DNA of 64,000 bases, from positions 118,035 through 182,034 of the forward strand of contig CAZYGG010000002.1 in assembly GCA_964647585.1 (NCBI GenBank). Direction: 5' to 3'. Origin of the DNA: CAJINA01 sp964647585 (GTDB lineage: Bacteria; Desulfobacterota; Desulfobacteria; Desulfobacterales; CAJINA01). The notes beneath the pieces are model-generated. The model had not been told where the DNA came from. It saw only the letters and a program-made list of their open reading frames with translations, and made no database searches. Below, one piece after another: positions 9,302-18,076 of the stretch. Made by a program: the position numbers and the translations under genes. Each line of letters begins with the position of its first letter. Positions within the stretch are counted from its first letter, which is position 1.

Positions 9302-9958
9302 ATGCCCACACCCGCCTCAGTTAAAGCCCTGGAAAACCTCAGGGACCTTTCAACGCTGCAGTGGTACGTGATTCCACTGCTGGCAATTGTTCTTTACATT
9401 TATGCAACGGAAATAAAGAAGGCCAGAAGCAGCGGTAACTGGAACGCGGTTTTTGCCGGGCTTACCGTATTTGGCATGGATTTTATCAACGAGACCTGGA
9501 ACGGGTGGGTCTTTCACCTCAGCCAGCGCAGCGCCTGCTGGACGGCCCCCGGAGAAACGGCGCTGCGGACCATGGTAGGGTGGAATATTGAGATTATGTT
9601 CATGTTCGCCATTGCCGGCCTCATTTTTTACAACACCCTTTCAGAGAAGAAAGGGGATAAAATTCTCGGCCTTCCAGACCCCTGGTTCTGGGCCGTCGGC
9701 TATTCCGTCTTCTGCGTGTTCGTCGAATGTCTGTTGAACATCGGCGGCCACCTGGTGTGGGAGTATCCCTGGTGGCACCGATCTTTTAAGGGTGTATGGC
9801 TGATTTTTTTCTTCGGGTATTTTCATTTTTTTGCTGCGGCCACCATTGTGATCGGGCTGAAGAAGATAAAGACCAAGATAATTGTCGTCAGCAGCCTCTA
9901 CGTCATTGCTATCGTAGCCAACATTGTGGCTATGGGGTTGTTGGGCTGGAAATACTAG
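9302..9958 (+). CDS. Unrecognised multi-pass membrane protein
   Basis: A 218-residue protein that I do not recognise. Five or six hydrophobic helices are visible, at about residues 20-38, 50-65, 97-115, 127-150, 160-182 and 190-212. The soluble N-terminus is short. A Trp-rich stretch in the middle includes NETWNGWVFHL and HLVWEYPWWHR, and the second loop holds a pair of cysteines near CWTAPGE and CVFVECLL. The conserved-looking acidic and aromatic residues inside the helices hint at a channel, an enzyme or a ligand-binding membrane protein rather than a structural one. ACAGGGGAGA lies in front of the ATG. It is followed by a repeat element and then the FMN dehydrogenase on the same strand. 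Confidence 0.75.
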   Translation: MPTPASVKALENLRDLSTLQWYVIPLLAIVLYIYATEIKKARSSGNWNAVFAGLTVFGMDFINETWNGWVFHLSQRSACWTAPGETALRTMVGWNIEIMFMFAIAGLIFYNTLSEKKGDKILGLPDPWFWAVGYSVFCVFVECLLNIGGHLVWEYPWWHRSFKGVWLIFFFGYFHFFAAATIVIGLKKIKTKIIVVSSLYVIAIVANIVAMGLLGWKY

Positions 9959-9959
9959 C

Positions 9960-10099
9960 AGCGGTTTTAAAACCTCCCCTCGGGCCCAATCTCTGCGTTG
10001 GGCCGAGGTGTTCAATCCTCGAAATATTACATATATTCCTCCGGTTGAACGCCTCGTCCCGCCTTGACCTTGAACCCGATTGAAGGTTTGTAAACCGCT
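9960..10099. repeat. Repeat R1, copy A (+ orientation)
   Basis: The ends are AGCGGTTTTAAAACC and, inverted, GGTTTGTAAACCGCT. The core has the R1 blocks GGCCCAATCTCTGCGTTGGG, AATCCTCGAAATATTACATA, TATTCCTCCGGTTGAACG and CCGCCTTGACCTTGAACCC. The right end overlaps the region just upstream of the FMN dehydrogenase and could supply or disturb its promoter. Confidence 0.7.
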
Positions 10100-10139
10100 T
10101 CTATATATACATTCAAGATTTAACCTTCGGGAGGATGGG

Positions 10140-11147
10140 ATGAAAGAGATAAGAGACAAAGCGCGGGAATTAATGAAGGGTTTTTGCCGGGTTTGCCCGG
10201 TTTGCGACGGTCGGGTGTGTGCCGGTGAAGTCCCTGGCATGGGGGGGCTTGGCACGGCGGCGTCCTTCAAAGACAATATTGCCGCGCTGGCCGACGTGAA
10301 ATTCAATATGCGCCTGATTCACGGCGTAACCGATCCGTCCACAACGGTCAATTTGCTTGACCATGAGCTGGCCCTGCCGGTTCTGGCAGCCCCCATCGGG
10401 GGTGTTTCGTTCAATATGGGTGGCCAGGTTTCAGAAGAAGACTACATCCAGGCTGTCATTGGCGGGTGCCTCGACAGCGGGTCCCTGGGCTGTACCGGTG
10501 ACGGGGTGCCCGATGTTATTCACGAAGCCGGTTTTGCCGCCATCGAAAATTGCGGCGGTCAGGGGATTCCCTTCATTAAGCCCTGGGAGGATCGGGAGCT
10601 TTATGACAAGCTGGAAAAAGTGGAGAAGACCGGAGCCCGCATGGTCGGAATGGACATCGATGCCGCCGGCCTGGTGACCCTGCGTAAAATGGGCCGGCCG
10701 GTGACCCCCAAGCCGGTGGAGGAACTGGCGAAGATCATCCAGAGCACGTCCCTGAAATTTATCCTCAAGGGGGTCATGACCCCGGGGGAGGCCCGGTTGG
10801 CCATTGAAGCCGGCGCCGATGCGATTGTCGTCTCCAACCACGGGGGGCGGGTCATGGACCACACCCCGGGGGCCGCCCGGGTACTGCCGGCCATAGAGGA
10901 TGCCGTTTATGGGCGCGTGCCCATTCTGGCCGACGGCGGCGTGCGGACCGGCGCAGATGTGTTGAAGCTGATTGCCCTGGGCGCGGACGCGGTGATGATC
11001 GGCCGGCCGATTTCCGTGGCCGCGATGGGCGGAGCGCAAGCGGGTGTGCAAACCTATCTGGAAGATATTCGGACCGAGTTGATTCAAGCCATGGTGATGA
11101 CCGGTACCCGTGATATCAACTCGGTTTCCGGGGATATTCTCTATTAA
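10140..11147 (+). CDS. FMN-dependent alpha-hydroxy-acid dehydrogenase with N-terminal Cys cluster
   Basis: A 335-residue TIM-barrel flavoenzyme of the lactate/glycolate oxidase superfamily, which oxidises a 2-hydroxy acid to the 2-oxo acid. FMN and substrate residues are visible: the Lys in FILKGVMT (about 210), His-Gly in SNHGGRVMD (His 234), and the phosphate-binding ADGGVRTGADVLK and GADAVMIGRP. Unlike classical members it opens with four cysteines at 16, 19, 22 and 27 (C-x2-C-x2-C-x4-C), spaced almost as in a [4Fe-4S] ligand set, and it lacks the usual N-terminal helix with the active-site Tyr. The start is the ATG behind GGGAGG; a TTG 20 codons upstream falls inside the repeat. No partner subunit is adjacent. 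Confidence 0.85.
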   Translation: MKEIRDKARELMKGFCRVCPVCDGRVCAGEVPGMGGLGTAASFKDNIAALADVKFNMRLIHGVTDPSTTVNLLDHELALPVLAAPIGGVSFNMGGQVSEEDYIQAVIGGCLDSGSLGCTGDGVPDVIHEAGFAAIENCGGQGIPFIKPWEDRELYDKLEKVEKTGARMVGMDIDAAGLVTLRKMGRPVTPKPVEELAKIIQSTSLKFILKGVMTPGEARLAIEAGADAIVVSNHGGRVMDHTPGAARVLPAIEDAVYGRVPILADGGVRTGADVLKLIALGADAVMIGRPISVAAMGGAQAGVQTYLEDIRTELIQAMVMTGTRDINSVSGDILY

Positions 11148-11187
11148 GGCTGATAGGCTGTAGGTGTTTAGGTTGTAAGGAAAACCT
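11148..11187. repeat. Short repeat, AGGCTGTAGGTGTTTAGGTTG type
   Basis: The unit GATAGGCTGTAGGTGTTTAG followed by GTTGTAAGGAAAACC reappears in inverted form at 62615-62650, where GGTTTTCCTTCAGCC and CCTACAGCCTATC are found. Confidence 0.55.
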
Positions 11188-11217
11188 TAAAATGAAGATT
11201 GGATAGAGCTATAAGCT

Positions 11218-11600
11218 CTTAGTTTCGATTTAAACCGACCACCTCTGGTGGAGGCCCCGGGGAGGTTCGACCGATCAGGTGAGAAGTCATTTCTTTAAGT
11301 TTATAGTGATGGCACGTGTACCATCGAGTTATTTTGCATCATCTTGTTACTTTTCTTGTGCGTACAAGAAAAGTAACCAAAAGAAAACGCCCATAAGGCG
11401 CGGCCCTGTGCTTCTCGGAAAGGGCGCGCTCAGCGCAACTCGCTCCGCTCAAACAGCACTTCGCCCCAAGGCTAAGATGGGCGCCCTTTCCTGCGATGCT
11501 CGGCGCCCGACGGTGCTGGACTTCCCGCCTTTTGATTTTTCAAAGGTGGGTCGCGTCTTAAAGGGTACTTAAAACCTTGATCAAAATTAGCCCCTTAAGG
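11218..11600. repeat. Composite repeat R2, copy 2
   Basis: It has the same block order as the element at 4945: TTAGTTTCGATTTAAACC, a hairpin around CCACCTCTGGTGG, then GTTACTTTTCTTGTGCGTAC with inverted arm AAGAAAAGTAAC, CAAAAGAAA, CTTCTCGGAAAGGGCG, CTCAGCGCAACTCGCTCCGC and the CAAACAGCACTTCGCC block. The rest of the roughly 520-base gap up to the Na/Pi transporter gene has a CCCCTTAAGGGG palindrome and a TGGACCCCTCGAATCCTTG motif shared with 34558-34710. No gene was seen. Confidence 0.75.
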
Positions 11601-11667
11601 GGCCTGTTGTTTTCAGCCCCGCTTCAGGAGCACCTCTGGACCCCTCGAATCCTTGACCCCTGGAACC

Positions 11668-13422
11668 CTACAAAGTAGAAGTCACAAACGTTTTAGCAAT
11701 ATTGGACGAATAGACGATCACCTGTTTCATCAGGTCCATCAATTCCATGTGGACCTCGTGGGTTTCCAGTGATTCGCAGCGTTCGCACAGCAAGCGCTGA
11801 AGGTGCCGCACCCGGTACTGGGATTCGAGGTCCAGGTACTTGCGTTCCCGCAGTACGATTTCCCTGGCTTTGTCCGAATTCCGCTCCGCGAAGGCTTCCT
11901 GTAAAAGGAAGAGCTGGCTGCAAACCTTTTCGTGGTAAATCATCAGCTCTTCCCGCCCCTCATCCGAAAAATCGTTTTCCAAGGCGTGCTTTTTAGGAAT
12001 CAGGGGGACCATGTTGCGGTGGATGAGATCACCGAGGCTCTCCATGTCCTTGACGATCGAAATCATTCCGTAAATTTCATCGGATTGATTTTGCGTCAGC
12101 GGCTGCTGGCCCACCTTTAACAGGAATGTCTTAATCTCCTGCTGGAGAAAATTGATCTTGCGTTCACGCATTTCGATACCTTCCAGCAGTGAAAGGCTGG
12201 GAAAGAATTCGTCCTGGCGTTCTTCAGCCGAAAAAAACGGAATGATAATTGCCCGCTGCATCCGACCGAGCAGACGGGCGACCCTGGCAATCTCGGCCCG
12301 GGCCAGTTCGATGGCTATGGGCGGGTTGAAAACCTGGCTTTCGTCTAGGTGGTGGGTGGTGAGTTCGAAGGCTGGATCTGACGGCCTTTCCGGCAGCAAT
12401 ACTGAAATGAGACGGTTGAAAAGACCGGTGGCCGGCAGAAACAAAAAGCCGATGCTCACGTTGAATACTGTATGGGCATTGGCAATGTCGCGCGCGGTTC
12501 CCGCGCTGAAACGGGCACCCAGGGTGCGGATCAGGTCGGCAAAGGCGGGGATCCAGAAAATAAAGAGCAGGACCCCGGCAACCTTGAAAAGAACATGGGC
12601 CAGGGCGACCCGCTTGGCCTCCCGGTTGGTGCCGATGCTGGCCAGCCCGGCGGTGATGCAGGTGCCGATGTTGGCGCCGAAGATCATCGGGATACCCGCT
12701 TCCAGGGTGATGAGGTTCTGTTGGGCCAGGACGATCAGGATGCCGGTGAACGCGCTGCTGCTCTGAATCAGCGCGGTCATCAGGGTCCCGACCAGCAGCC
12801 CGAGCAGCGGATTTTCAAGTCCCTTCAGGGTATCGATAAAAGCCGGGTAAGAGCGCAGGGGGCGCATAGTGTCGCTCATCAGCTTCATCCCGTAAAAGAG
12901 GATGCCGAAACCGAGGATGATCTCGCCGATGTCGCGCATGCGTTCGGTTCTGGCGAACATGCGCATGCTCGCGCCGAGAAAGACCATCAGCAACGCGTAA
13001 TCGGTCAGCTTGAAGGCGATCAGCTGGGCGGTGACGGTCGTGCCGATGTCGGCGCCGAGAATGACGCCCAGGCACTGGGTAAAACTCATCAGCCCGGCCT
13101 GCACGAAACTGACCAGCATGACGGTGGTGGCGCTGCTTGACTGGATGACCATGGTGACAAAGGCGCCTACCGTCAGGCCCAGAACCTGGTTGTGGGTCAG
13201 GGCGGCGAGAATCGTGCGCATCTGGTTTCCGGCTGTTTTCTTCAAGCCCGCGCTCATCTTTTCCATTCCGTAGATGAAGAGCGCCAGGCCTCCCAGCAGG
13301 CCGATGATCAGCATTCCCCATGAAATCTCACCAGCCGGCGGCCCGCCCGCGAAAACAAGGTGGGTTGTGCTCACGATCACGGCCACGATCAGGATCACAG
13401 TTTTCATAGCTTTAAACAGCAT
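11668..13422 (-). CDS. Na+/phosphate cotransporter, NptA/PNaS type, with PhoU-like tail
   Basis: A 584-residue membrane protein of the type II sodium-phosphate symporter family. The membrane half (residues about 30-340) contains the two inverted QSSSA repeats, QSSSATTVMLVSF and QSSSAFTGILIVL, each preceded or followed by the GA-[DN]-IGT motif. The C-terminal 230 residues are soluble and helical, resembling a PhoU domain, which is common in bacterial members. A signal peptide-like first segment precedes the membrane part. It takes up phosphate, or in some relatives exports it; direction cannot be read from sequence. It is monocistronic and lies upstream of a two-component pair on the same strand with a 150-base gap. 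Confidence 0.9.
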   Translation of the reverse strand: MLFKAMKTVILIVAVIVSTTHLVFAGGPPAGEISWGMLIIGLLGGLALFIYGMEKMSAGLKKTAGNQMRTILAALTHNQVLGLTVGAFVTMVIQSSSATTVMLVSFVQAGLMSFTQCLGVILGADIGTTVTAQLIAFKLTDYALLMVFLGASMRMFARTERMRDIGEIILGFGILFYGMKLMSDTMRPLRSYPAFIDTLKGLENPLLGLLVGTLMTALIQSSSAFTGILIVLAQQNLITLEAGIPMIFGANIGTCITAGLASIGTNREAKRVALAHVLFKVAGVLLFIFWIPAFADLIRTLGARFSAGTARDIANAHTVFNVSIGFLFLPATGLFNRLISVLLPERPSDPAFELTTHHLDESQVFNPPIAIELARAEIARVARLLGRMQRAIIIPFFSAEERQDEFFPSLSLLEGIEMRERKINFLQQEIKTFLLKVGQQPLTQNQSDEIYGMISIVKDMESLGDLIHRNMVPLIPKKHALENDFSDEGREELMIYHEKVCSQLFLLQEAFAERNSDKAREIVLRERKYLDLESQYRVRHLQRLLCERCESLETHEVHMELMDLMKQVIVYSSNIAKTFVTSTL

Positions 13423-13569
13423 GCAGAATCCTTTCGTGTTGTTGGCAGATCCAAAACTAAAATCCGATTGGCGGATAGGTAAGCACTGAATGGGTCCGGA
13501 CGACGTTGCGGTCGACCGGGTTTGCCCGGTTCCGGATCCCGGGGGCCTGTTGCAGTGGAGCCAGCCGTT

Positions 13570-13941
13570 CTAACGGCCAAGGATATCGACGATTTTAACC
13601 ATTAGAACGGTTTCGAGGTAATTGAGATCCACCGGTTTGGTGATAAAGTCGTCCGCGCCGATCTCCAGGGCCTGGTTACCCAGCGCTTCGTCCGTCACTG
13701 CGGTAATCATTACAACCCCTGTGGCCGGGGCCTTTTTTTTAATCGCTTCAAGGGTCTCGATACCGCTCATGCCGGGCATGATAATGTCCAGCAGAACAAT
13801 ATGCGGGTTTTTAGCCCCGACAAGCGACAGGGCCTCTTTACCGCTTTGGGCGGTGAAGGCCTCGTATCCCTTGATGGAAAGGAACTCCTTGAGGGCCTTG
13901 CAGACTTCAATTTCATCGTCGACGATCAGAACTTTTTCCAT
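13570..13941 (-). CDS. Single-domain response regulator
   Basis: A 123-residue CheY-like receiver without an output domain. The acidic pocket is D8-D9, the phospho-acceptor Asp 52 lies in VLLDIIMPGMSG, Thr in VMITAV, and Lys in FITKPVD. The start is the ATG behind AGGAGC; the frame is open 18 codons further upstream but overlaps the kinase gene. It lies 34 bases after the hybrid kinase gene and is surely co-transcribed with it. It probably relays phosphate from that kinase to a partner elsewhere. Confidence 0.92.
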   Translation of the reverse strand: MEKVLIVDDEIEVCKALKEFLSIKGYEAFTAQSGKEALSLVGAKNPHIVLLDIIMPGMSGIETLEAIKKKAPATGVVMITAVTDEALGNQALEIGADDFITKPVDLNYLETVLMVKIVDILGR

Positions 13942-13975
13942 GGTCTTGCTCCTATAATCCGTGTGCGGGTTATTT

Positions 13976-15139
13976 TCAAGCAGGAATACCGTCACCTACG
14001 GATTCGCCTTTTACGGGCAGGGCAATATAGAATGACGCCCCGGCGACTGCATTGTTTTCCACCCACAGGCGTCCGCCCTGCTCCCGGATAATCCCATATG
14101 AGAGAAAGAGGCCCAGTCCGGTTCCCTTGTCCGATGACTTGGTTGAATAATAGGGATCGAAGACCTTGGTGAGGGCTTCTTTGGCGATACCCGGGCCGTT
14201 ATCGGCAATGCGGATGCGGATATATTTCCCCGGAGTGGGCAGATCGGTTTCGATGGTCAGCTTTTTTTCAGGTCTGCCTGACATGGCCGAAACGGCATTG
14301 GCGATAATGTTCAGGGCAACTTCTTCAAACATTTCCCTGTCCAGGGGAATCAGCGGCAGGTCGTTGGAGAGGCCTATACTGGTGTTAATATTTTTGAAAT
14401 TGAGCTGGGGACCCAGCAGGTGCAGGATATGGTAAATGAGATCATTAATGTCTGTTTTGACTATCGATTTAGAGGGTTTGCGTGAAGATTTGCCCAGGCT
14501 CCTGGTAATATCGACGATGCGTTCCAGCTGTTCCTTGCAGATACCGATGGCCTCCAGGCCGTGTTGCGACAGCTTTTCGGTTATTTTCAAGAGATGCAAC
14601 CGCATGGACACGATATTGGTCGGGTTTAAAATTTCGTGGGCGAGACCGGCAGCCAGTTGCCCTACGGCTGCCAGCTTCTCGGACTGTACGAGCATGTCCC
14701 GGGTGGTTTCGAGGTCCTGCAGCGTGTTCTTGAGGTTCCTTTCAAGATTGAGAACTCTCAAGCCGGTTGCCAGGCGGGCTTTGAGTTCCGGCTGCCTGAA
14801 GGGCTTTCTGAGGAAGTCATCCGCCCCGGATTCAAGGGCGGTGACAATGTCCTCCGAGGCTTCCCGCGCGGTGAGCAGCAGGATATAGACGTATCCCGGC
14901 AGGTCGGCTTTCCGGATAGTCCGGCAGAGCTCAGGGCCATTCATTTCCGGCATTATCCAATCCGTTACCAGTATGGGGAAGAACTGCTTCCGGAAGGCGG
15001 CCACGGCCTGCCTGCCGTTTTTTACGGAGGTAACCTTGTAGCCGATCTGACTGATTAATTTTTCAAGGAAAAGCCTGGAAACTGTGTCGTCTTCCGCAAC
15101 AAGGACAGGGTATCTCGAATAATCGGTGTCAGCTTGCAT
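13976..15139 (-). CDS. Response-regulator/histidine-kinase hybrid (REC-HisKA-HATPase)
   Basis: A 387-residue cytoplasmic protein with the receiver domain first (Asp 60 in VTDWIMPEMNG; Lys in FLRKPF). A coiled coil at about 128-158 follows, then a dimerisation/phosphotransfer domain with His 168 in GLAHEILNPTN, and an HATPase domain with N box (NIIANAVSAM), G1 (DNGPGI) and G2 (GTGLGL). No membrane segment is present. The N-terminal receiver means the kinase is itself controlled by another kinase's phosphate. The short REC protein downstream is the natural acceptor. The gene pair may respond to phosphate or envelope status, given the transporter next door, but that is inference. Confidence 0.92.
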   Translation of the reverse strand: MQADTDYSRYPVLVAEDDTVSRLFLEKLISQIGYKVTSVKNGRQAVAAFRKQFFPILVTDWIMPEMNGPELCRTIRKADLPGYVYILLLTAREASEDIVTALESGADDFLRKPFRQPELKARLATGLRVLNLERNLKNTLQDLETTRDMLVQSEKLAAVGQLAAGLAHEILNPTNIVSMRLHLLKITEKLSQHGLEAIGICKEQLERIVDITRSLGKSSRKPSKSIVKTDINDLIYHILHLLGPQLNFKNINTSIGLSNDLPLIPLDREMFEEVALNIIANAVSAMSGRPEKKLTIETDLPTPGKYIRIRIADNGPGIAKEALTKVFDPYYSTKSSDKGTGLGLFLSYGIIREQGGRLWVENNAVAGASFYIALPVKGESVGDGIPA

Positions 15140-15328
15140 AGCGCACCCATACCGGTCAGGTGGTAATGGAAAATTTCCCGTAATTCAGGACTATTAAACC
15201 ATTCCTGTCAGGTCAAGTCAAATCTATTTGAGTGCAGAGCGCCGGGTAACGGCAAGGCCGGTCATGGTTCGCAGGCCCGACGGAATTCAGAGGAAATCCG
15301 TTTTCAAATAGCTTTTAGCATCTCCAAT

Positions 15329-15379
15329 AAAAAAGGCACGCAGACAGGCGTTCATTCAACCTGGTCCCCGTGCCTTTAA
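15329..15379 (-). terminator. Terminator of nrdJ
   Basis: Read on the minus strand, AAAGGCACG and CGTGCCTTTTTT form a stem around a loop of about 27 bases that may fold further, and the 3' arm runs into a T-tract. It lies about 45-90 bases after the nrdJ stop. Confidence 0.7.
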
Positions 15380-15420
15380 TTGCGTGCGCTCTTTTTAGCG
15401 AAATGTAGTTATGGCCGCGG

Positions 15421-17904
15421 CTAACCGCACTTGGTGAACCCGCAGGAATGGCAGGTCATGCAGCCTTCTTCAAAACTGATGGTCTGACCGCACTCCGGGC
15501 ACTCTTCGCCCATCAGGCCGCCGCCGGCATTGCCTTTTTTGGTCTCTTTGCCATCCAGGTATCGTTTTTGTAGAACCCGGCCGATGGCATCGGGAATGGA
15601 GAGGACCAGGCCGCCTTCCTGGAAGACCGGGTGTTCGCCGCCGATGCCGATAAGCTGTTCAACCACATTTTCGACTTTTACACCGGCCCGGAAGGCCAAA
15701 GAGACCAGTCGTCCGATAGCCTCTGCCTTGGCGGCTGTTGACCGGCCCGATTTACCGATGGTCGCAAAGACCTCGAAAGGGTGCCTGTTGTGTTCGGTCA
15801 CCGTTACATACAGCTGCCCGAGACCGGTTTTCATTTTGGTGGTAAAACCTTCCAGGGTTTCGGGGCGATCGATCACAACGGCTTGCGAATCGACGGCTTT
15901 TGTCTTATCGGAGAACGACAGGACCTGATTTTCCTTGCTGCCGTCCCGGTAAATGGTGACCCCTTTGCAATCCAGTTCGTTGGCAAGGTCGTAAATCCGG
16001 CGGACATCTTCAACGGTCGCATCAGTGGGCAGATTGACTGTCTTGGAGACGGCATTGTCGGTGTATTTCTGAAACGCGGCCTGCATGCGGATGTGCCACT
16101 CGGGTGAGATGTCATGGGCGGTTACATAGATCTGCTTGACATCTTCCGGGATCGCATCAATGTGGGCCAGGCTCCCTTCACCGGCAATTTTATCCATGAG
16201 ATCGTCGCTGTAAAAACCCCTTTCCCGGGCCACTTTTTCAAAATGCGGATTCACTTCCAACAGCCGGTCATTGTCCATGACCGTGCGGACAAAGCTCAGG
16301 GCGAACAGCGGTTCGACACCGCTGGAGCAGTCGCCGATGATGCTCAGCGTGCCGGTGGGTGCGATGGTGGTGGTGGTTGCATTGCGATAGCGGCTTTTTT
16401 TGCGCCGCTTGAAAATACTCTTATTGAAATTTTTGAAAACGCCGCGCTTTTCGGCCAATTCCGCCGAGGCCTGGTGGGAGGTGTCCTGGATGAATTTCAT
16501 CACCTCTTCGGCCAGAGCCAGGGCTGCTTCCGAGTTGTAGGAAATGTTCAATTGGAACAACAGGTCCGCAAACCCCATGACGCCCAGCCCGATTTTACGG
16601 TTGCCCTTGACCATGGTATCGATGGCTTCCAGGGGATACCGGGACTGATCAATGGTGTTATCTAGAAACCGGACCGCCGCCTTTACGGTCGCGCCCAGAC
16701 CCTGGTAATCGATTGCGGGCCGGTCATCAGTCTGCGTGATGAACTTGGACAGGTTGATAGAGCCCAGGTTGCAGGCTTCCATGGGGAGCAGCGGCTGTTC
16801 ACCGCACGGGTTGGTGCTTTCGATCGCGCCTATGGCGGGGGTGGGGTTGTCCCGGTTGAGGCGATCGAGAAAGACGATGCCCGGATCACCGTTTTCCCAG
16901 GCCTGGGTGACCAGGGACAAATACACTTCCGCCGCGTTTAACTGGCCAACCGGGTTGCCGGATTGGGGGTCGATGAGATCGTAGACCTCATTTTGTGACA
17001 CGGCTTCCATGAAGTTTTCGGTCAACCCGACCGAGATATTGAAATTGTTCAATTCGTTATTCTTCTTTTTACAGTAGATGAACTCCATGATATCGGGGTG
17101 GTCCACCCGCAAAATGGCCATGTTCGCCCCGCGCCGGGTGCCGCCCTGTTTGACCTGTTCTGTGGCGGTGTTGAAAATCTTCATGAAGGAAACCGGCCCG
17201 GAGGCGATACCGCCGGTGGTCCCCACCATGCTGTTTTTCGGCCGGAGCCGGGAGAAAGAAAAACCGGTCCCACCACCGGACTTGTGGATGGCGGCGGCAT
17301 TTTTCAGGGAGTCAAAGATACCGTCCATGCTGTCTTCCACCGGAAGTACAAAACAGGCAGCCAACTGACCCAGCTCCCGGCCCGCGTTCATCAGAGTGGG
17401 AGAATTGGGCAGAAACTTGAGATCCGCCATGATGTCATAAAACAGAGTTTCGGCCTGTTTAACATCTTTGGCGGTGCCGTAGTTTTTTTCAGCCTGGGCG
17501 ATATGCCGGGCGACGCGCCGGAACATCTGGGCCGGTTTTTCAGTGACTTTGCCGTCGAGATCCTTTTTCAGGTAGCGCCTGGCCAGGACCGTCTTGGCAT
17601 TGTCGGAAAGGTTCAGGCCATTTCTGATAAAGAGCGACTTTTCAAATTTGACCGGGGCAACCTGCTTGAGGCCCAGTTCCATCAATTTAGCCTTGAGGAC
17701 TTCATCTATCACCGGTAGCGTGATGGTGTTGATTTCCAGGTCATTAATGGCGTCTTTGATAAAACGACTGACATCCAGCGCCTGCTGCTGATTGATCGAA
17801 TTTTCGCTGACCAGCAGGTCTGAAAAAAGCTGGTCGTCCCAGTCGTGCGTCCGCAGATCTATGGGACCGTCTTCCGTTACGAGATATTTGCGCTTTGTGG
17901 CCAT
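15421..17904 (-). CDS. nrdJ: Adenosylcobalamin-dependent ribonucleotide reductase (class II)
   Basis: An 827-residue enzyme that makes deoxyribonucleotides from ribonucleotides without oxygen or a second subunit, using coenzyme B12 to generate a thiyl radical. The family landmarks are FLPNSPTLMNAG, the redox Cys in QLAACFVLP, the active-site loop NPCGEQPLLPMEACNLGSINLS (Cys and Glu), and GDCSSGVEPLFALSF. The C-terminal tail is a zinc ribbon, CPECGQT...CMTCHSCGFTKC, which in the family takes part in re-reducing the active site. The N-terminus has a roughly 100-residue extension before the ten-stranded barrel. It is the only RNR in the window. I found no cobalamin riboswitch upstream. Confidence 0.95.
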   Translation of the reverse strand: MATKRKYLVTEDGPIDLRTHDWDDQLFSDLLVSENSINQQQALDVSRFIKDAINDLEINTITLPVIDEVLKAKLMELGLKQVAPVKFEKSLFIRNGLNLSDNAKTVLARRYLKKDLDGKVTEKPAQMFRRVARHIAQAEKNYGTAKDVKQAETLFYDIMADLKFLPNSPTLMNAGRELGQLAACFVLPVEDSMDGIFDSLKNAAAIHKSGGGTGFSFSRLRPKNSMVGTTGGIASGPVSFMKIFNTATEQVKQGGTRRGANMAILRVDHPDIMEFIYCKKKNNELNNFNISVGLTENFMEAVSQNEVYDLIDPQSGNPVGQLNAAEVYLSLVTQAWENGDPGIVFLDRLNRDNPTPAIGAIESTNPCGEQPLLPMEACNLGSINLSKFITQTDDRPAIDYQGLGATVKAAVRFLDNTIDQSRYPLEAIDTMVKGNRKIGLGVMGFADLLFQLNISYNSEAALALAEEVMKFIQDTSHQASAELAEKRGVFKNFNKSIFKRRKKSRYRNATTTTIAPTGTLSIIGDCSSGVEPLFALSFVRTVMDNDRLLEVNPHFEKVARERGFYSDDLMDKIAGEGSLAHIDAIPEDVKQIYVTAHDISPEWHIRMQAAFQKYTDNAVSKTVNLPTDATVEDVRRIYDLANELDCKGVTIYRDGSKENQVLSFSDKTKAVDSQAVVIDRPETLEGFTTKMKTGLGQLYVTVTEHNRHPFEVFATIGKSGRSTAAKAEAIGRLVSLAFRAGVKVENVVEQLIGIGGEHPVFQEGGLVLSIPDAIGRVLQKRYLDGKETKKGNAGGGLMGEECPECGQTISFEEGCMTCHSCGFTKCG

Positions 17905-17923
17905 TACCGACTCCCTGTGTGTA

Positions 17924-18076
17924 ACCAGTGCCCGCCCACAAATGGCATCTTTTCGCCCAGAGCGGCGTTTTCGCTATTTTGAGATCCTCAACGTAGCGTT
18001 TACTACGCCTGCGGTCTCAAAATCTCTCAAGCCTTGCTCTAAACCAAAATCTACCATTTGTGGACGGGCACTTATA
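17924..18076. repeat. Element with 20-bp terminal inverted repeats (R1-related core)
   Basis: AGTGCCCGCCCACAAATGG at the left end is matched by CCATTTGTGGACGGGCACT at the right end, one base short of perfect. The interior (GCCCAGAGCGGCGTTTTCGC, TTTTGAGATCCTCAACGTAG, CTACGCCTGCGGTCTC, CTTGCTCTAAACCAAAATC) follows the block order of family R1. It sits directly upstream of nrdJ, so a transcript of nrdJ starting farther away would carry a very long hairpin in its leader. Confidence 0.7.

Noticed and set aside
11279..11572. A 97-codon frame in the gap before the Na/Pi transporter gene.
   Set aside because: It is entirely repeat R2; similar frames occur by chance in such repeats.
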